Made by a program: the position numbers and the translations under genes. This document shows positions 1-10,344 of a stretch of DNA of 64,000 nt, one piece after another. The notes under the pieces were generated by a model that saw only the letters and a list, made by a program, of their open reading frames with translations, did no database searches and had not been told where the DNA came from. Location of the stretch: positions 17,948,889 through 18,012,888 of the forward strand of contig NC_088653.1 of assembly GCF_964019385.1 (NCBI RefSeq), written 5' to 3'. The DNA is from Sycon ciliatum (lineage: Eukaryota > Porifera > Calcarea > Leucosolenida > Sycettidae). Numbering within the stretch: position 1 is the stretch's first letter; the number at the start of each line of letters is the position of its first letter.

Positions 1-1360
1 GTTATTATTCCACGGATCTAAGAAGGAAGGAACGTTCCAGAATGCTGCACTGGCAACAGGCGGCCTGCATGTGCGCGGCCCCTGCAGTCGGTCCAGCTGC
101 CGGCCTTGCAGTGCTGAAAAGAATGTGCAGTACAGCATGTCACATAGTGGCGCAGCCTGGACAAATAGGCGCTGGGAAGTCCTAGTTATGTGCTCACCTA
201 CACCACGATGCACCAATCTTCTGAGCTACTTTGGCAACAACTTTGTCCACTTGAGACTCCCATGGGCTGAGCCAGTTGTTGAGGGCTGCATCAAGGTGGA
301 CGGCAATGACCGCTGATGGCAAGGCAATCCATGACACACAGTCACTAGGGCATCGTCAACATGGCGCTGAGGCTGGATCGATAAAATCAACCTTTAGGCT
401 GCCGCTGGGTTGACAACGAGGCCGCTGTCTCGAAGCTAGTCAGTCAGCCTGGTCACCGCCATTGACGAACCAGCCGCCACCGCCAGCAGTGGCGGTAGGT
501 TGTGACAAGTGTGGTGCAATATTGTCAGCAAATTCAGTACTCAGGATAAGATGAGTGACAAAGGGAACGTTGTGTTTGATAATATTGAAGTGAACAGGGA
601 TGATCACAAACCCTGCGCGTACTCTACCGTGAGTTACAAGAAAATTCCCGACTGGACGACGAGCAAACACCAACCTGCTACATCCAACCAGGCAGATACT
701 ATTACGATAGCTGCCAAACCAGGTCAATGCCGACCTACTGCATAATGTCAATGTCAAACAGATCCTGCAGGAGAAGACTGGGGTGTTGGCGTCCAGTCAC
801 TGAGCGTACAGACACCAGTCACATTTCCTGCGTCTTTTGCAGCATACAGGATAGACTCATCACTGTAAAGTCCACTACTTCGTGATTTTTATTTGTAGAA
901 TACATGACAGGCGTATTCAGTGTGCCTCGCAGGACTGCGAGATGCTGCAGAAGACCAGGTTCGACCTTTCTGGACCGCCATTCACCGACGGTGGGCTACA
1001 CGATGCTGGAGGAACTAGATTCCAGTGAAAACCCAAGATTCCTTTGCTCCTGGACGCTCCGACGTGTTGTGATATCTGCCAGGTGCGCAGTAACTAGTAT
1101 TTTCATCGCTATAGCGAGGACGACGCCGATCGGCAAACTCTCGCTCACAGCCATCACCAGCCTCTCAAAACCATCACTTGGCATCCCCCAGAGGTATAGG
1201 AGAAAGCCAAAACAACAAACAAAAGCTAAGGACGATGGAAAGAGAGCATGTCAAAAAGAAGACGAACAGTATGAAGTTCAAATGGGTTTGAACACTCGTA
1301 CCACCAACTATACCACTTTCAATAAATCGTGACGCCATTTTGTTTTAACATGAATATCGC
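1..1360 (+). repeat. Dispersed unknown element, copy A (cut by window start)
   Basis: This segment is nearly identical to 60,211-61,577 (same orientation), and its right half matches 58,034-58,800 in inverted orientation. The shared right end lies just after a run coding the words CGCCATTTTG and a polyadenylation-like AATAAA near 1,320. Small open frames exist on both strands (for example plus 904-1,332), but I recognise no transposase, polymerase or host domain. The left end is outside the window, so terminal repeats and target duplications cannot be judged. It could be an unclassified DNA transposon, a retroposed transcript ending at AATAAA, or a duplicated gene fragment. Confidence 0.7.
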
Positions 1361-2194
1361 GGGTTTCAGGACGCAAATATAATCGTGCTTCGATCGCACA
1401 AATCTAGATTTGTTCAATATTTTTGGAACTTCTGCAAAGCTCTGCTGCTAGTGAAATTCGAGTGGTTCAGGGAAGGAAATGGTTATTGTTTGGAGTGACA
1501 AGGGTTGTCAGTTCAAATTTCTTGTCAGACTCAGTAGAGGTGACCACGCTGCAGTGTTTGGCGTGCTGGCGTCTAGAGCGGTACCTGGTGTTGGAGCTTG
1601 AGGAGGCGCTTTCCGTCGTGGGGTAGGAAATTGGTAGTGTTGCAATGTGGTGAAGTGAAAATATTCAAATTTGTTTATTCCCAGAGAACGTGGAACACTT
1701 TTTACGAGTCCTGTCCTGGGTGGTAGTGGAGATAGTCCACTGTCCTGCAGTGCATGGTTCAGAAAAATAGACTTCATAAATGGTTCCCACTATGGCCCTT
1801 GAAATTTGGCTATTTTAGCGATGCAATTAGCGATATTTGGAGATGATGGCCATTGCTTTCCTGGATGTAGCCATGGCTCTATGTGGCGGTGATGTGAAGA
1901 CTACTCAGGTGACGTAATGTCGGCAAGGTGGTGGTTTGTTCTCAGCTCAATCGTGTACGCTGTACCAGCCCTCGTTTTTGGACCCAATATTCTCTCGTAT
2001 TTAGGGCCCATTTCGAGGTGTTCCCCAGTTCCAAGCCAAGCAACGGTGTCCGTCAGTTATGGAACGAGTCCTTTTGCATGGTGGTTGTAGACCACAAAGG
2101 AGATTTACTTGCGAAATTTGAGCGACATCGGAGAGATAGCCCAGCCCAGCTTTTCTGGTTTTCTCAGACATGCTCTCTTAATAATACAGTTGAT
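1361..2194. other. No gene recognised
   Basis: Unique sequence with only short open frames that show no domain, no convincing splice-site pairs and no repeat shared with the rest of the window. Confidence 0.5.
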
Positions 2195-2456
2195 TGTTCC
2201 AACGTTAAAAGTCTCTGTAAGTTTGTATCCTTGGCGATGGTTTGGCCTGGAGAGCAGCATATAAAAGGTGCTTTTCAGGCACAATCTTCTTCATCCTACT
2301 CAAGCTCAACTGATGAGGGGTGAACTCCCCGAAACGCTGTGTATTGAGCAGGGAGTGGTGCTTTCTTGCAGGTTTGCTGAGTGAAAGGTGCGACGTGCTC
2401 CTTGTGCGCTAAGGATGGCAGTCGTGAGCCAGTCAAGTGTCAAGTTCGGCAAGAAG
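2195..2456 (+). repeat. Diverged solitary copy of the 478-bp retrozyme family
   Basis: Sequence from about 2,211 to 2,450 aligns with the plus-strand units of the 35.2-37.4 kb array, in the same order: the GTCTCTGTAAGTTTGTATCC segment, the CTGGAGAGCA segment, a TATA-like box (CATATAAAAG), the GGCACAATCTTC segment, the hammerhead, then the TTTCTTGCAGGTTTGC segment. Many point differences show that it is much older than the array. It lacks the remaining part of the 478-bp unit and is not tandem. Confidence 0.8.
2304..2349 (+). ncRNA. Type I hammerhead ribozyme (old 478-family copy)
   Basis: All parts of a hammerhead are present. Stem I pairs GCTCAA (2,304-2,309) with TTGAGC (2,344-2,349). The CTGATGA core box is 2,310-2,316, stem II is GGGG/CCCC with loop TGAACT, and GAA is at 2,331-2,333. 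A short stem III (A-C-G against U-G-U, one wobble pair) closes around CTG. The predicted cleavage is after A2343. Compared with the array copies the loop and stem III carry substitutions while core and stems are kept. Confidence 0.85.
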
Positions 2457-2512
2457 CATGTGTTCCTAGTTGGAACAACCAACTTCATAAGTTAAGTTAG
2501 TATGTATAATAA

Positions 2513-2862
2513 TGAAGTTGAACACACCACTGCAGCTGTACTTATGGTTGATAAAATAATATGGTGGTAAATACACACCTGGCAATATGGCGGTAAATAC
2601 ACGCCTGCCCACACACGCTCTCTAGGCTGCTATGTCTTCTCCAGCCTGCTATGTTGGATACCACCAACCATGCATCGACTAGGCGCCAGGCGCGAACTGA
2701 TGGTGGTGGTGGTGAGAAGGAGAGCTCTGTGCCAGAACTTTGCAGCCTAGATAGTGTGTGTGGGCAGGCGTGTATTTACCGCCGTATTGCCAGGTGTGTC
2801 TTTACCACCATATTATTTTATCAACCATAAGTACAGCTGCAGTGGTGTCTTCAACTTGATTC
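2513..2862. mobile_element. Foldback MITE with about 115-bp terminal inverted repeats
   Basis: The arms 2,513-2,628 and 2,745-2,862 are reverse complements with a few mismatches. Each arm includes CACCACTGCAGCTGTACTTA near the outer end and the GCCTGCCCACACAC segment near the inner end. The central part carries a GGTGGTGGTGGTGAGAAG tract. No open frame of note lies inside, so this is a non-autonomous hairpin-type element. Confidence 0.75.
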
Positions 2863-2908
2863 TCCCGAGTCAAGCTTCGTATGAAGACATCCTGATTCCA
2901 AGAAGAAG

Positions 2909-2956
2909 ATTGCCTGATGAGTCCAGCAGGGACGAAACGTAGGTCTACGTCGCAAT
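2909..2956 (+). ncRNA. Type I hammerhead ribozyme
   Basis: Stem I pairs ATTGC (2,909-2,913) with GCAAT (2,952-2,956). CTGATGA is 2,914-2,920. Stem II pairs GTCC with GGAC around loop AGCAG. GAAA is 2,934-2,937. Stem III pairs ACGTA with TACGT around tetraloop GGTC. The predicted cleavage follows C2951. All conserved core positions are intact. Sequence outside the core is unrelated to the 478-bp family, so this is a second lineage, of the kind reported in Penelope-like terminal repeats and in retrozymes. Confidence 0.9.
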
Positions 2957-2984
2957 AGAGCTATATCGTTGCTGTGTCGTCTTC

Positions 2985-3205
2985 TATGTGCCATGCGCTA
3001 CTTGATGTACCAGCCTGCTATGTCGGATACCGCCAACCATGCATCGACTAGGCGCCAAGCGCGAACTGATGGTGGTGGTGGTGAGAAGCAGAGCTCTGTG
3101 CCAGAACTTTGCAGCCTAGAGAGCGTGTGTGGGCAGGCGTGTATTTACCGCCATATTGCAAGGTGTGTCTTTACCACCATAATTATTATTTTATCAACCA
3201 TGTAT
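2985..3205 (+). repeat. Second, one-armed copy of the 2.5-kb foldback MITE
   Basis: Repeats the central and right-arm part of 2,640-2,830, including the GCATCGACTAGGCGCCA segment and the GTGTGTGGGCAGGCGTG arm, in the same orientation. The left arm is missing. The hammerhead at 2,909-2,956 lies between this copy and the complete one. Confidence 0.7.
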
Positions 3206-3235
3206 AGTAAAGTTATAATATTGGAGAGATCTGAG

Positions 3236-3605
3236 TTAGCATTACTTGAATGTTCAGAAACTCACTAACTATAGCCTTCGCTTCCGCAGGCCATCAAAGT
3301 ATAGTGATTCTTTATACTTTTTCACCTTTGTGGCGAATGCAGACCTCACAAGTGAGTCAAGGGAGAGGAGGTGAGTCTCTCAATCAATCGGGCGTGTAAC
3401 GGCCCACAACCCTGTAAACTGCATCCTTGTTATCCTCACTCCGAGCTGTGAGTAACCAGTTGACCGTGGGCGTCCGCGTAGTCCACCACGCGTAAAAAGT
3501 TTTTTTCACGCTCCCTGCTACCAGCGCTGGTCTCGAACTCGGGAACTCATGATTCGCGGGCAGTCCTGCAAAACAATCGGCCATATGCGTTGGCCCAAGT
3601 AAGTA
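3236..3605 (-). repeat. tRNA-derived SINE, minus-strand copy
   Basis: Reverse complement of the element at 9,192-9,565. On the minus strand it starts near CCAACGCATATGGCCG and carries a B-box-like GAGTTCGAGACC, followed by a non-tRNA body. Terminal sequence near 3,240 is the 3' end. Identity with the 9.2 kb copy is moderate, with small indels. Confidence 0.8.
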
Positions 3606-4158
3606 TGTAAGTACGTATGAGCAAGAATAACTGAAGACTAGCGTGCACCTCCGCAGCTGGCTTTTACTTGTATATGGGATGATCCGCGGCGGAATCGTTT
3701 GCTGATATGTCATATCTCAGAACGCGTCTTGTATCTGGTAAACAAAACACGAAGATCCATGTGCTGGAAGACCCCCTTCATCTGGAACTCTTTTTTATGG
3801 CCAGTCCCAAGGAACATTTTCTCCTTTTCTCTCGTTTCCGCGGCTTTTGACTTGATGTGTATGATTCATGACCCTCAGAAAAGGTAGTATACGGAACAGC
3901 TTGAAAATGCATAATTCCTCTAGAAAAACTTTGTGGATCAGTGTCATTATTTTATTAATTGTATTGATTTATTTGAATTCGGTATCTCAACAGCACAATG
4001 TACAACTTGGGAATATCCAATTTACAGAATATGATGTTCTTGTATTACGTGATCCGTTGAATAAGCTACGAAACACTTGTTCATTTATTTGTATTTATTT
4101 GAATTCGCAACTTCAAACGGGCAAGAACCCAATAACATGAAAGCGAATGTGATGATGG
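3606..4158. other. No gene; contains a retroelement-tail-like segment
   Basis: No coding domain is visible. Around 3,980-4,020 the words GGTATCTCAACAG and GTACAACTTGGGAA recur as the reverse complement of 54,640-54,670, which precedes an A-rich repeat there. That pattern suggests the 3' tail of a LINE or SINE family on the minus strand. Confidence 0.4.
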
Positions 4159-6360
4159 CTACGGCCATGGGGAGAATAAGGATAAAAATTTAGGGGATGA
4201 TCTTCGTCCGGAACTGCAGGGCGTGATGAATGACACGGACGTTAAGTGAATTCCATAGCACTGCACCCCTGCAAGCAAAACTTTCTTCTCTTGCCATGGC
4301 TGGCTAACGCCCCCTCCTTTGCATTGGCTTCTGCCATTGGACGGTGAAATAAATAAAAACGCCCCTGACCTGCTGCAGAACGGGAAACTGGCACAGACAG
4401 ACCCATGGCCGATTGGGGCGAGTATGGCCAGGTGCAGCGGGAGTGAGCAGGGCTTGCAGTTCTGGATTTGCCAGGGCTTATCGACAGCGCCACACAAGGT
4501 ATACGAGCTTCTGGGTGAAAACTTCTGCCCAACGGAACACTTCCACGCACTCCAGCAGAGCGCGGGCGGAGCACAAGGGGGGGGGGGAGGTTGGCCGAAT
4601 ACCGCCCGAACCCCATTATTCTGGAGGACTTGAAGACGATCAAGGTACTTTTGTGGCAGGGAGCTCGAATACGCGTTGGAGGCAGACATCAGGTCAGACA
4701 TGATCTGCGACCAGCGACATGAAGTGCGTCATGCGGGACTGGTGGTTCAGGCAGCGACGCATTCTCCAGAGCGCCCCGATCTTCTGGGAAACGCGTGCGG
4801 AGCATTTGGCAATGTGAGCGTTCCAGGAAATGCAGGAGTCAATAGTTACGCCAAGATAGCGACCAGTGAGCGCACTAGGCAATGGAGTGCCATTGCAGAC
4901 GGCCTGTAAGTCTGCAGTGATCTGACGACCGGCAGGAATCGGCACGACCTGGCTCTTTCCAGCATTTAGGATCAGGCCTCGATCTTTCATCCAGTCAGTA
5001 AGGGTTGAAACCGAGGCAGATAAGTCATTTGATACGTACCGTGCTGACCTCCGGCTGCACACGAGCGCAATATCGTCCGCGAATTGACTCGATTCGGATT
5101 GGCCAACTACGGTGGGGACCTCCCGGGTATAAAGGCTAGCTGAATAGAATGGGACCCAGGACCGAACCCTGGGGGACACCACTTGTGCACGCTGATGTAG
5201 AGCTAGTCTGTTCACCCACACAGACGCTTTGGGTACGAACCGAGAGGTAGCTGGCAAGCCAGCGCAGGGCAATACCAGACACACCAACGGAATGGAGATC
5301 AGCAAGAGTGTTGTATTTTTGGACGTTATCGAACGCTTTGGACATGTCTAACAGACAAACACCTGTGAATAGTCCCTGATCTTTGGCTGTTAAAATACGA
5401 TCGGACATTAGGACTAGTGCGTCTTCGGTGGAGTGCCCACGCCTGAAAGCAAACTGGGCAGTCGGTAACGACGCTGTGAGGTCGAGGAAGGCGATAATCT
5501 CCTTCTGAACAAACCTTTTTTACCAACTTGGAGAGTATGGGTAAAAGGGACACAGGGCGAAAGTTGGTTGGCACGGATGGATCACGAGCTTTGTACAGCG
5601 AAACGACGTTAGCTAACTTGAACCCCAAGGGGACATGGCCGCGCGAGAGCGAAACATTGAATAAGATGGTGACAGACGGTGCCAAGAAGTCAGAGCAGAA
5701 CTTGAGGATTGTCCCTGGCACGCCATTGCTCCCTGTTGCCTTAGTGGGATTAACTTGCCGGAATAGCCGTTCAACAGCATTGATTCTGACATAGGAGAAT
5801 TGGGGAAGTGAAGTGCGCGGTTGAGGCCCAAGGGGAACAGACAGTGTTTGCGGTCGACAGTTGTCAGTAACCACGCGGTGGAAAGCTGAGGCGACATCTT
5901 CGGCGGTAAAAGTTGGTTCTACATGGAGACGGTCTCTAAAAGTAACGGTGTTTATGGTGCGCCAAATCTTCTTGGTGTTTCCAGCGTTGGCTGCACATTG
6001 CGCCTGGAAGTAGGTGTTGCGCCTCTGGCGGTATGCATTTCTAGCTTCCACACGGGTTTGCTTGAAGCCAGTGTGGAGTGCAGCATTTGCCTTGTCTCTC
6101 CGCCACCTCCTGTGGAGCCGATTTTTGCATTGGCCCGGATGATCAGCTGGAAGAGGTGCCGATCCGACCAGGGTGGGAACTGCTTCCGCTGGGCAGTGGA
6201 ACGCTGGAGAGGAGCATGTTTGTCGAGGACGGCCATGATTTTAGAGTGCCTGACTGTCCACATATCGTCAACTTTAGTGTTCGTGGGCCAGGTAGCAGGC
6301 ATGTGCATCCTCCGTAGGTTACGGAACGGTTTCCTTGAATTACATGCTCGCTGGGACACT
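4159..6360 (-). pseudogene. 5'-truncated, frameshifted LINE (APE-type non-LTR retrotransposon)
   Basis: Read on the minus strand, broken frames together give the second half of a Jockey/CR1-like ORF2. In order they are: the post-endonuclease linker (LDKHAPLQRS... near 6,230), the RT fingers with FRPVSLLPILSKLV (near 5,540), motif A LLDMSKAFDNV (near 5,340), motif B SGVPQGSVLGPILFS (near 5,150), motif C FADDIALV (near 5,060), the thumb with YLGVTIDSCISWNAHI (near 4,830) and a C-terminal tail. At least three frame changes (about 5,500, 5,150 and 4,690) disrupt it. The endonuclease is absent, so the copy is truncated just after it, as is usual for target-primed insertions. It is not functional. 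Confidence 0.9.
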
Positions 6361-6500
6361 GGAACGTGCAGGGAGTCTCACACGCTAAGCGATCATCAGA
6401 AAAAAGTAATGAGTGAATCTAAAATTGAGCCTCCCAAGTTGGGTGGTCTGTTGCTTTGCGTCATCGGGTTGTAGTGGGTCTGGTATATCCTATAGCCTTA

Positions 6501-7353
6501 TAGGCGTTTCACACTCACGTCTTTATTCGCGTCTTCGTCTTCGTTGCCTAGGCGATCCCGGGGAATCCCCAAAACGTGAGCTTCAAAACGCAGACGCGGC
6601 CCTATGGGCAGAGTCTTCGGCCACGTCTTCGTCTTTTTTGTCGTCTTGAACTCTTGTCTGGCCTATCCGCATGCGCATAGATCTTGGCGGGGAAATTTAA
6701 AGTGAGCATGCAGCCTGCTAGCTGCATCTGTCAAAAGAATTTTCGTCTTCCGTTCCGTTCTCTTCGAATTTGACATTGAGGTTCCGTTCTTTTCTTTTCA
6801 TACAGGTGCCTTTGTTCGTACCTTCACCTTCACCATGACGAAAACGTTTGATAATGAGGCCGAGGCTTGCCTGTTGCGGATTTGGTGCCTGCGCTTCTTT
6901 CTAGATGACCGAATTCCAGACAGAGGACATATTAGCATGTCAATAGGGACATGGTCAAGCTGTTCATATGCAATCGCTCGATCGGTAAGCAATTGCCCAA
7001 GGCCGCGCCACAAAAGCAAAAGGAAGAGCCGAAGCACGCGTGCTTCCATCGCAGGGCGTAATATTCTTCACCTACAAAAGGGAAATAATGATGACCACAA
7101 AACTAAAACTGAGAACTGTTTGGTCTTCCTCGAGGCTGGCTGTTACATGGTGTGGAAACTACAGAACTGCCCAAGATTTTATTATTTTGAATCTACTCGC
7201 ATGCCGTTATTTTTTTGGCCATGGACTGCTAAAAATGTTCCTGATTGTTGGCAAAACGATGTGTTCGATGTATGTGTGTGAATCGACTTGTGCAGCAAGT
7301 CGACGTTTTGGCTGAAAACGACGTCACAGAAAGACGCGAGTGTGAAACGGCTA
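6501..7353. mobile_element. Harbinger-like DNA transposon remnant with TTA target duplication
   Basis: The left end TAGGCGTTTCACACTC and right end GAGTGTGAAACGGCTA are inverted repeats of about 22 bp. TTA flanks both sides (6,498-6,500 and 7,354-7,356). A 3-bp TTA or TAA target is typical of PIF/Harbinger. Short frames on either strand (for example minus 7,049-6,798, basic and Arg-rich) are the only coding potential. I see no DDE transposase, so it is non-autonomous or decayed. Confidence 0.6.
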
Positions 7354-7439
7354 TTACTAGGTTCGTCATCATCCAGTGACTTTTGGGCATTCCTTTTTGC
7401 TCTGGGACGTACCTCGTGCTCTTTTTCGTCGCGGCTTCC

Positions 7440-7600
7440 TTCCCCTCTTGACCTTTCCCGACCTGAGCCTTCCAAGCTGGAAGGTGGTTGTTGGTTTGCA
7501 CCTCGGAGAAGTGTAGGAGCTAGGTTTCAGGTCGTTGAATGTCTCAGTGCTCTTTGTCAGTTTTATGCCATTTTATCGCACTCGCTAACTGTATAAAATC
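7440..7600 (+). repeat. Repeat shared with 14,570-14,700
   Basis: The words CCTTCCAAG, TGGAAGG, GTTGGTTTGC and GCTAGGT...CAGGTCG...TGAATGTCTCAGT recur in the same order at 14,577-14,690, and a shorter part recurs near 6,426. Class unknown. Confidence 0.55.
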
Positions 7601-7830
7601 TGGTTGCGCGGGTAGACAGTTTATAGTCATAACTTGTAACATTATTTTTGTCCTTTCTTCTTATCCGTAAGAAAATTTAAATGAACTCGGATGGAGAGCC
7701 AAGGATTATTTTTATAAAGTGAAAAGGACTTAAAGGACTGATGATGCCCAATGGGCGAAATATTGGCAAACTTGGTTATTTATTTGGTGCAGCTGAGAGC
7801 CTGTTGCCGGAATGGCGGTGTTTTCAAGTG

Positions 7831-8095
7831 CAAGGACTTAGGAACTACAAGTAACACTATAATGTCCACTAACATCACCAGTTACTAAACAATCAGCTCA
7901 TGCGATAACATTGCACGACACTGACCGACGGTTCTGACGTTCTACAACAAACGAAAAAAGAGTGCTAAAGCTGTTAGCCAGTTAGTTGTAGAGCGTCAGT
8001 ACCGTCGGTCAGTGTCGTGCAATGTTTTAGCATGAGCTGATTGTTTAGTAACTGGTGGTGTTAGTGCACATTATAGTATTACGTCTAGTTCCTTG
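7831..8095. mobile_element. Foldback MITE (CAAGGAACTAC family)
   Basis: An almost complete palindrome. The left arm from CAAGGACTTAGGAACTAC runs through ACTAAACAATCAGCTCATG to CGTTCTAC, and the right arm from GTAGAGCGTCAG returns through the complementary words to GTTCCTTG. Single-arm relatives start at 54,893 and 56,373. It sits just downstream of the EGF exon of the minus-strand gene, within its intron. Confidence 0.75.
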
Positions 8096-8144
8096 CTCCT
8101 TTTTTACTTTTTAAAGAAAGTTTACATTCATTTCTTTCACTCAC

Positions 8145-8285
8145 CTGTTTGGCACTGCTGTCCGGTAAGGCCAGCTTCACAGTAGCATGTGGGTCTTCTC
8201 TGTGTAGAGTTGTGAAGACACGTACCGCTTACCCCACAAGGTAATGCGTCTGGTGCTAAGTCTGCAGGGCACGTTGCGTTGCGAG
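8145..8285 (-). CDS. EGF-like domain exon of a secreted or receptor protein (exon 3 of the minus-strand model)
   Basis: This 141-bp exon lies between a strong acceptor (pyrimidine tract ending CCCTCAG on the minus strand) and a consensus donor (CAG then GTGAGT). Its frame encodes one EGF-like domain. The six cysteines occur as C-x10-C-x5-C-x10-C-x-C-x8-C, ending in a GLTGQQC turn. The exon is phase 1 at both ends, the classic arrangement for shuffled extracellular EGF exons. It matches the phase of the upstream exon at 8,839-8,627. No calcium-binding consensus precedes the first cysteine. The family suggests an extracellular binding or spacing module. The exon is real with high likelihood; the identity of the whole gene is unknown because no exon downstream of it was found. 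Confidence 0.85.
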
Positions 8286-8626
8286 CTGAGGGTAAGAGTA
8301 GGAGAAAACGCACATGGAGCAAATATAAACAAGTGGACTAATAATTATTTGAGAATAAATTTGCAAGAGTTATGAAGTTAGTTTGCGCCAAGGTAACAGG
8401 ATGATAGGCAGTCATGCAGCACAGCACCAAATAAATCAATACCAAGCACCATTCGCCACAGTTCCATGCCCTTTGGGGCCAGGAAATTTTGTCAATTTGT
8501 ACACCATGATTCGCAGTAAAACCCATTGTGACTAGACTAAGAAGTGTGATAAATACGCCTGTCTGGTGCCCATTGAGGAATTCAAAGCATTTTATAGGGA
8601 ATCACACAGAACCAAGAAATACATAC

Positions 8627-8839
8627 CCACGCAGGTTTTCAAACTATTCACCAGCCTCAAGTTGAAACCGAGCAGCAACTCCAGCACAATATCTCCGAGT
8701 GTTGATATTTTCAACTCGTCCAACTGGAACCTGGTGACAAGGGAAGCGGTGGAATAGGCCTGTGCCTCCGTTGGACTAGCACCTGCCAATATCAGCCATT
8801 GCTCTAGGCAGTTATATGGTGGGGGCGAGGTGGGATCAA
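8627..8839 (-). CDS. SAM-like helical domain exon (exon 2 of the minus-strand model)
   Basis: A 213-bp open exon (71 codons) is bounded on the minus strand by a pyrimidine-rich acceptor ending TCTTCAG and a donor reading GTGG then GTATGT. Both borders are phase 1, so it fits between the signal-peptide exon and the EGF exon. The product is mostly helical. A CLEQWLILAG helix is followed by SPTEAQAYSTASLV, a QLDELKISTL segment, and LGFNLRLVNSLKTC at the end. The spacing of W, Y, D-L and LGF resembles a sterile alpha motif (SAM), although SAM domains are usually cytoplasmic. The two terminal cysteines could form a disulfide, which would suit an extracellular fold instead. The exon is well supported; the domain name is tentative. 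Confidence 0.6.
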
Positions 8840-9191
8840 CTGAAGACACATTAGACACAAGACCAGAGAGGAAAGCAATATTGCATTAGAGGTGATTTGT
8901 TTGACGCCCGCAATCACAGTGGGGTCAATGTTATCTTGTGTGGTGGAGCGTTTCATTTGTCAAACTCAATCATGATTCAATGTATTGGATAAATTTGCTC
9001 ATGTTTCATTCGTCTCACCTAGATGGAGAACAGGCGTTCTCGAATCTAGGTACTGGTGCTGTTTTGCTTGGTGTACGTGGATCATAAGATTATTTCCTAT
9101 CGCCAATTTACAAGTGCAGGCCGGATCGGGTTGTGTCCACGATTTTCAATCTGTTTGCGTAGGGAGACAGTTGTATTTCCTGAAGGCATGA

Positions 9192-9565
9192 ACCAACGCA
9201 TATGGCCGATTGGTTTGCAGGCCTGCCTGCGAATCATGAGGTCCCGAGTTCGAGACACGCGCTGGCAGCAGGGAGCGTGTAAAAAGACTTTTTACGCGTG
9301 TTGAACTGCGCCGACACCCACGGTCAACTGGGTACTCACAGCTCGGAGTGAGGATAACACGGATGCAGTTTAGGGTTATGGGCCGTTACACGCAGGATTG
9401 GTTGAGAGACTCACCTGCTCTCCCCTGACTCACTTGTGGAGGTCTGCATTCGCCACTAAGGTGTAAAGGCATAGTGGTGGCCTGCGGAAGCGAAGGCTAT
9501 ATCTTGTGTGTTTCTGAACATTCAAGTGATGCTATCGCGGATCCCGCGAATATTATTATTATTAT
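9192..9565 (+). repeat. tRNA-derived SINE, plus-strand copy
   Basis: The A-box-like TGGCCGATTGG (9,203-9,213) and B-box-like GAGTTCGAGAC (9,246-9,256) are spaced as in a tRNA promoter. They are followed by a long unrelated body ending near an (ATT)n tract at 9,555. It is homologous to 3,236-3,605 on the other strand. It lies in the intron between exons 1 and 2 of the minus-strand gene. Confidence 0.8.
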
Positions 9566-10053
9566 GAACGATAGTCGCCTTCACAAAGAATGAAAACAGT
9601 TTCTGCCAGACTACTGTAGTTATTTTTTCCTAAATGCAAGGTTTAAAATCCATCAAATCCTCGAATAGTTGTTCACCCCGATCACTAAGATGGAGCACAC
9701 ACTGCAGGAGTACAAACCTCGGGCTCTTCTTCAACACCAACATCTTGAGAAAATCTTGTTGGTAGAGGGTCTACCGGAAAGCAAACACAACTCCTCCTGT
9801 GCTGTACTGATTCACTCTTTTTTCCGTTTTCTCCAGGACGGCGCCGCGGACCTACGACGTGCTAATGGTCTACAGGGAACAGCGTGACGTAAGCACGATT
9901 TGATCATAGTGCTATGGTGCATTCGTGATGAGCATTTCTATAATCAACAAACGGTGAGACTTAGATCTATGTGCCGTATTCCTAAAACTTGAACAACATC
10001 TATTCTACTGTCACTCATCACGACGAGACAATACATGGTATTATAAGACATAC
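9566..10053. other. Intronic sequence, no other feature
   Basis: Between the SINE and exon 1 of the minus-strand gene. No domain, repeat or ribozyme was recognised. Confidence 0.5.
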
Positions 10054-10186
10054 CTTGATTCTCACTGCCATTGACTGCAGTGGTGGGAGCAACGTCCTGA
10101 GCAGCTGCACCGTTCACAATGAATTCATGCCATTGCAGGATACCCAGAAGGCACAGTGTAATCGGGATATTCCCGAGTCTAACCAT
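10054..10186 (-). CDS. First coding exon with signal peptide (exon 1 of the minus-strand model)
   Basis: The frame starts at ATG on the minus strand at 10,186 and runs 44 codons to a donor reading CAAG then GTATGT, leaving phase 1. The start MVRLGNIPITLCLLGILQW has a hydrophobic core, and NGAAAQD gives a small-residue cleavage region, so a signal peptide is likely. The following DVAPTTAVNGSENQ is a hydrophilic linker with an N-glycosylation-like NGS. Phase 1 here agrees with the phase-1 start of the next exon at 8,839, and the EGF exon follows in the same phase. Together the three exons make a believable secreted or type I membrane protein. Confidence 0.7.
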
Positions 10187-10344
10187 TGTGGAATTGTCCT
10201 TAATGATCGCTCGATTTCACACACAATTGCAATCAGATCACAGGGATAAAATCCAAGTTTGTTACAGAGGCTTGAAAGGCGACTGGAGGAAAATATTCGT
10301 CAACAGTTCCTTATCATTCGTGATGCTGCAGCGGCGACTGTTCA

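Noticed and set aside
904..1332. 142-aa frame in the dispersed element as a gene
   Set aside because: No domain; in copy B the corresponding frame is altered by an insertion, and the opposite strand has equally long frames.
7735..7770. CTGATGATGCCCAATGGGCGAAA, hammerhead-like order
   Set aside because: Stem II pairs only if a base next to the core is bulged, there is no stem III hairpin after GAAA, and no stem I complement exists on either side.
9192..9265. A- and B-box region as a true tRNA gene
   Set aside because: No full cloverleaf, and the same sequence is part of a dispersed 370-bp SINE with a second copy at 3.2-3.6 kb.
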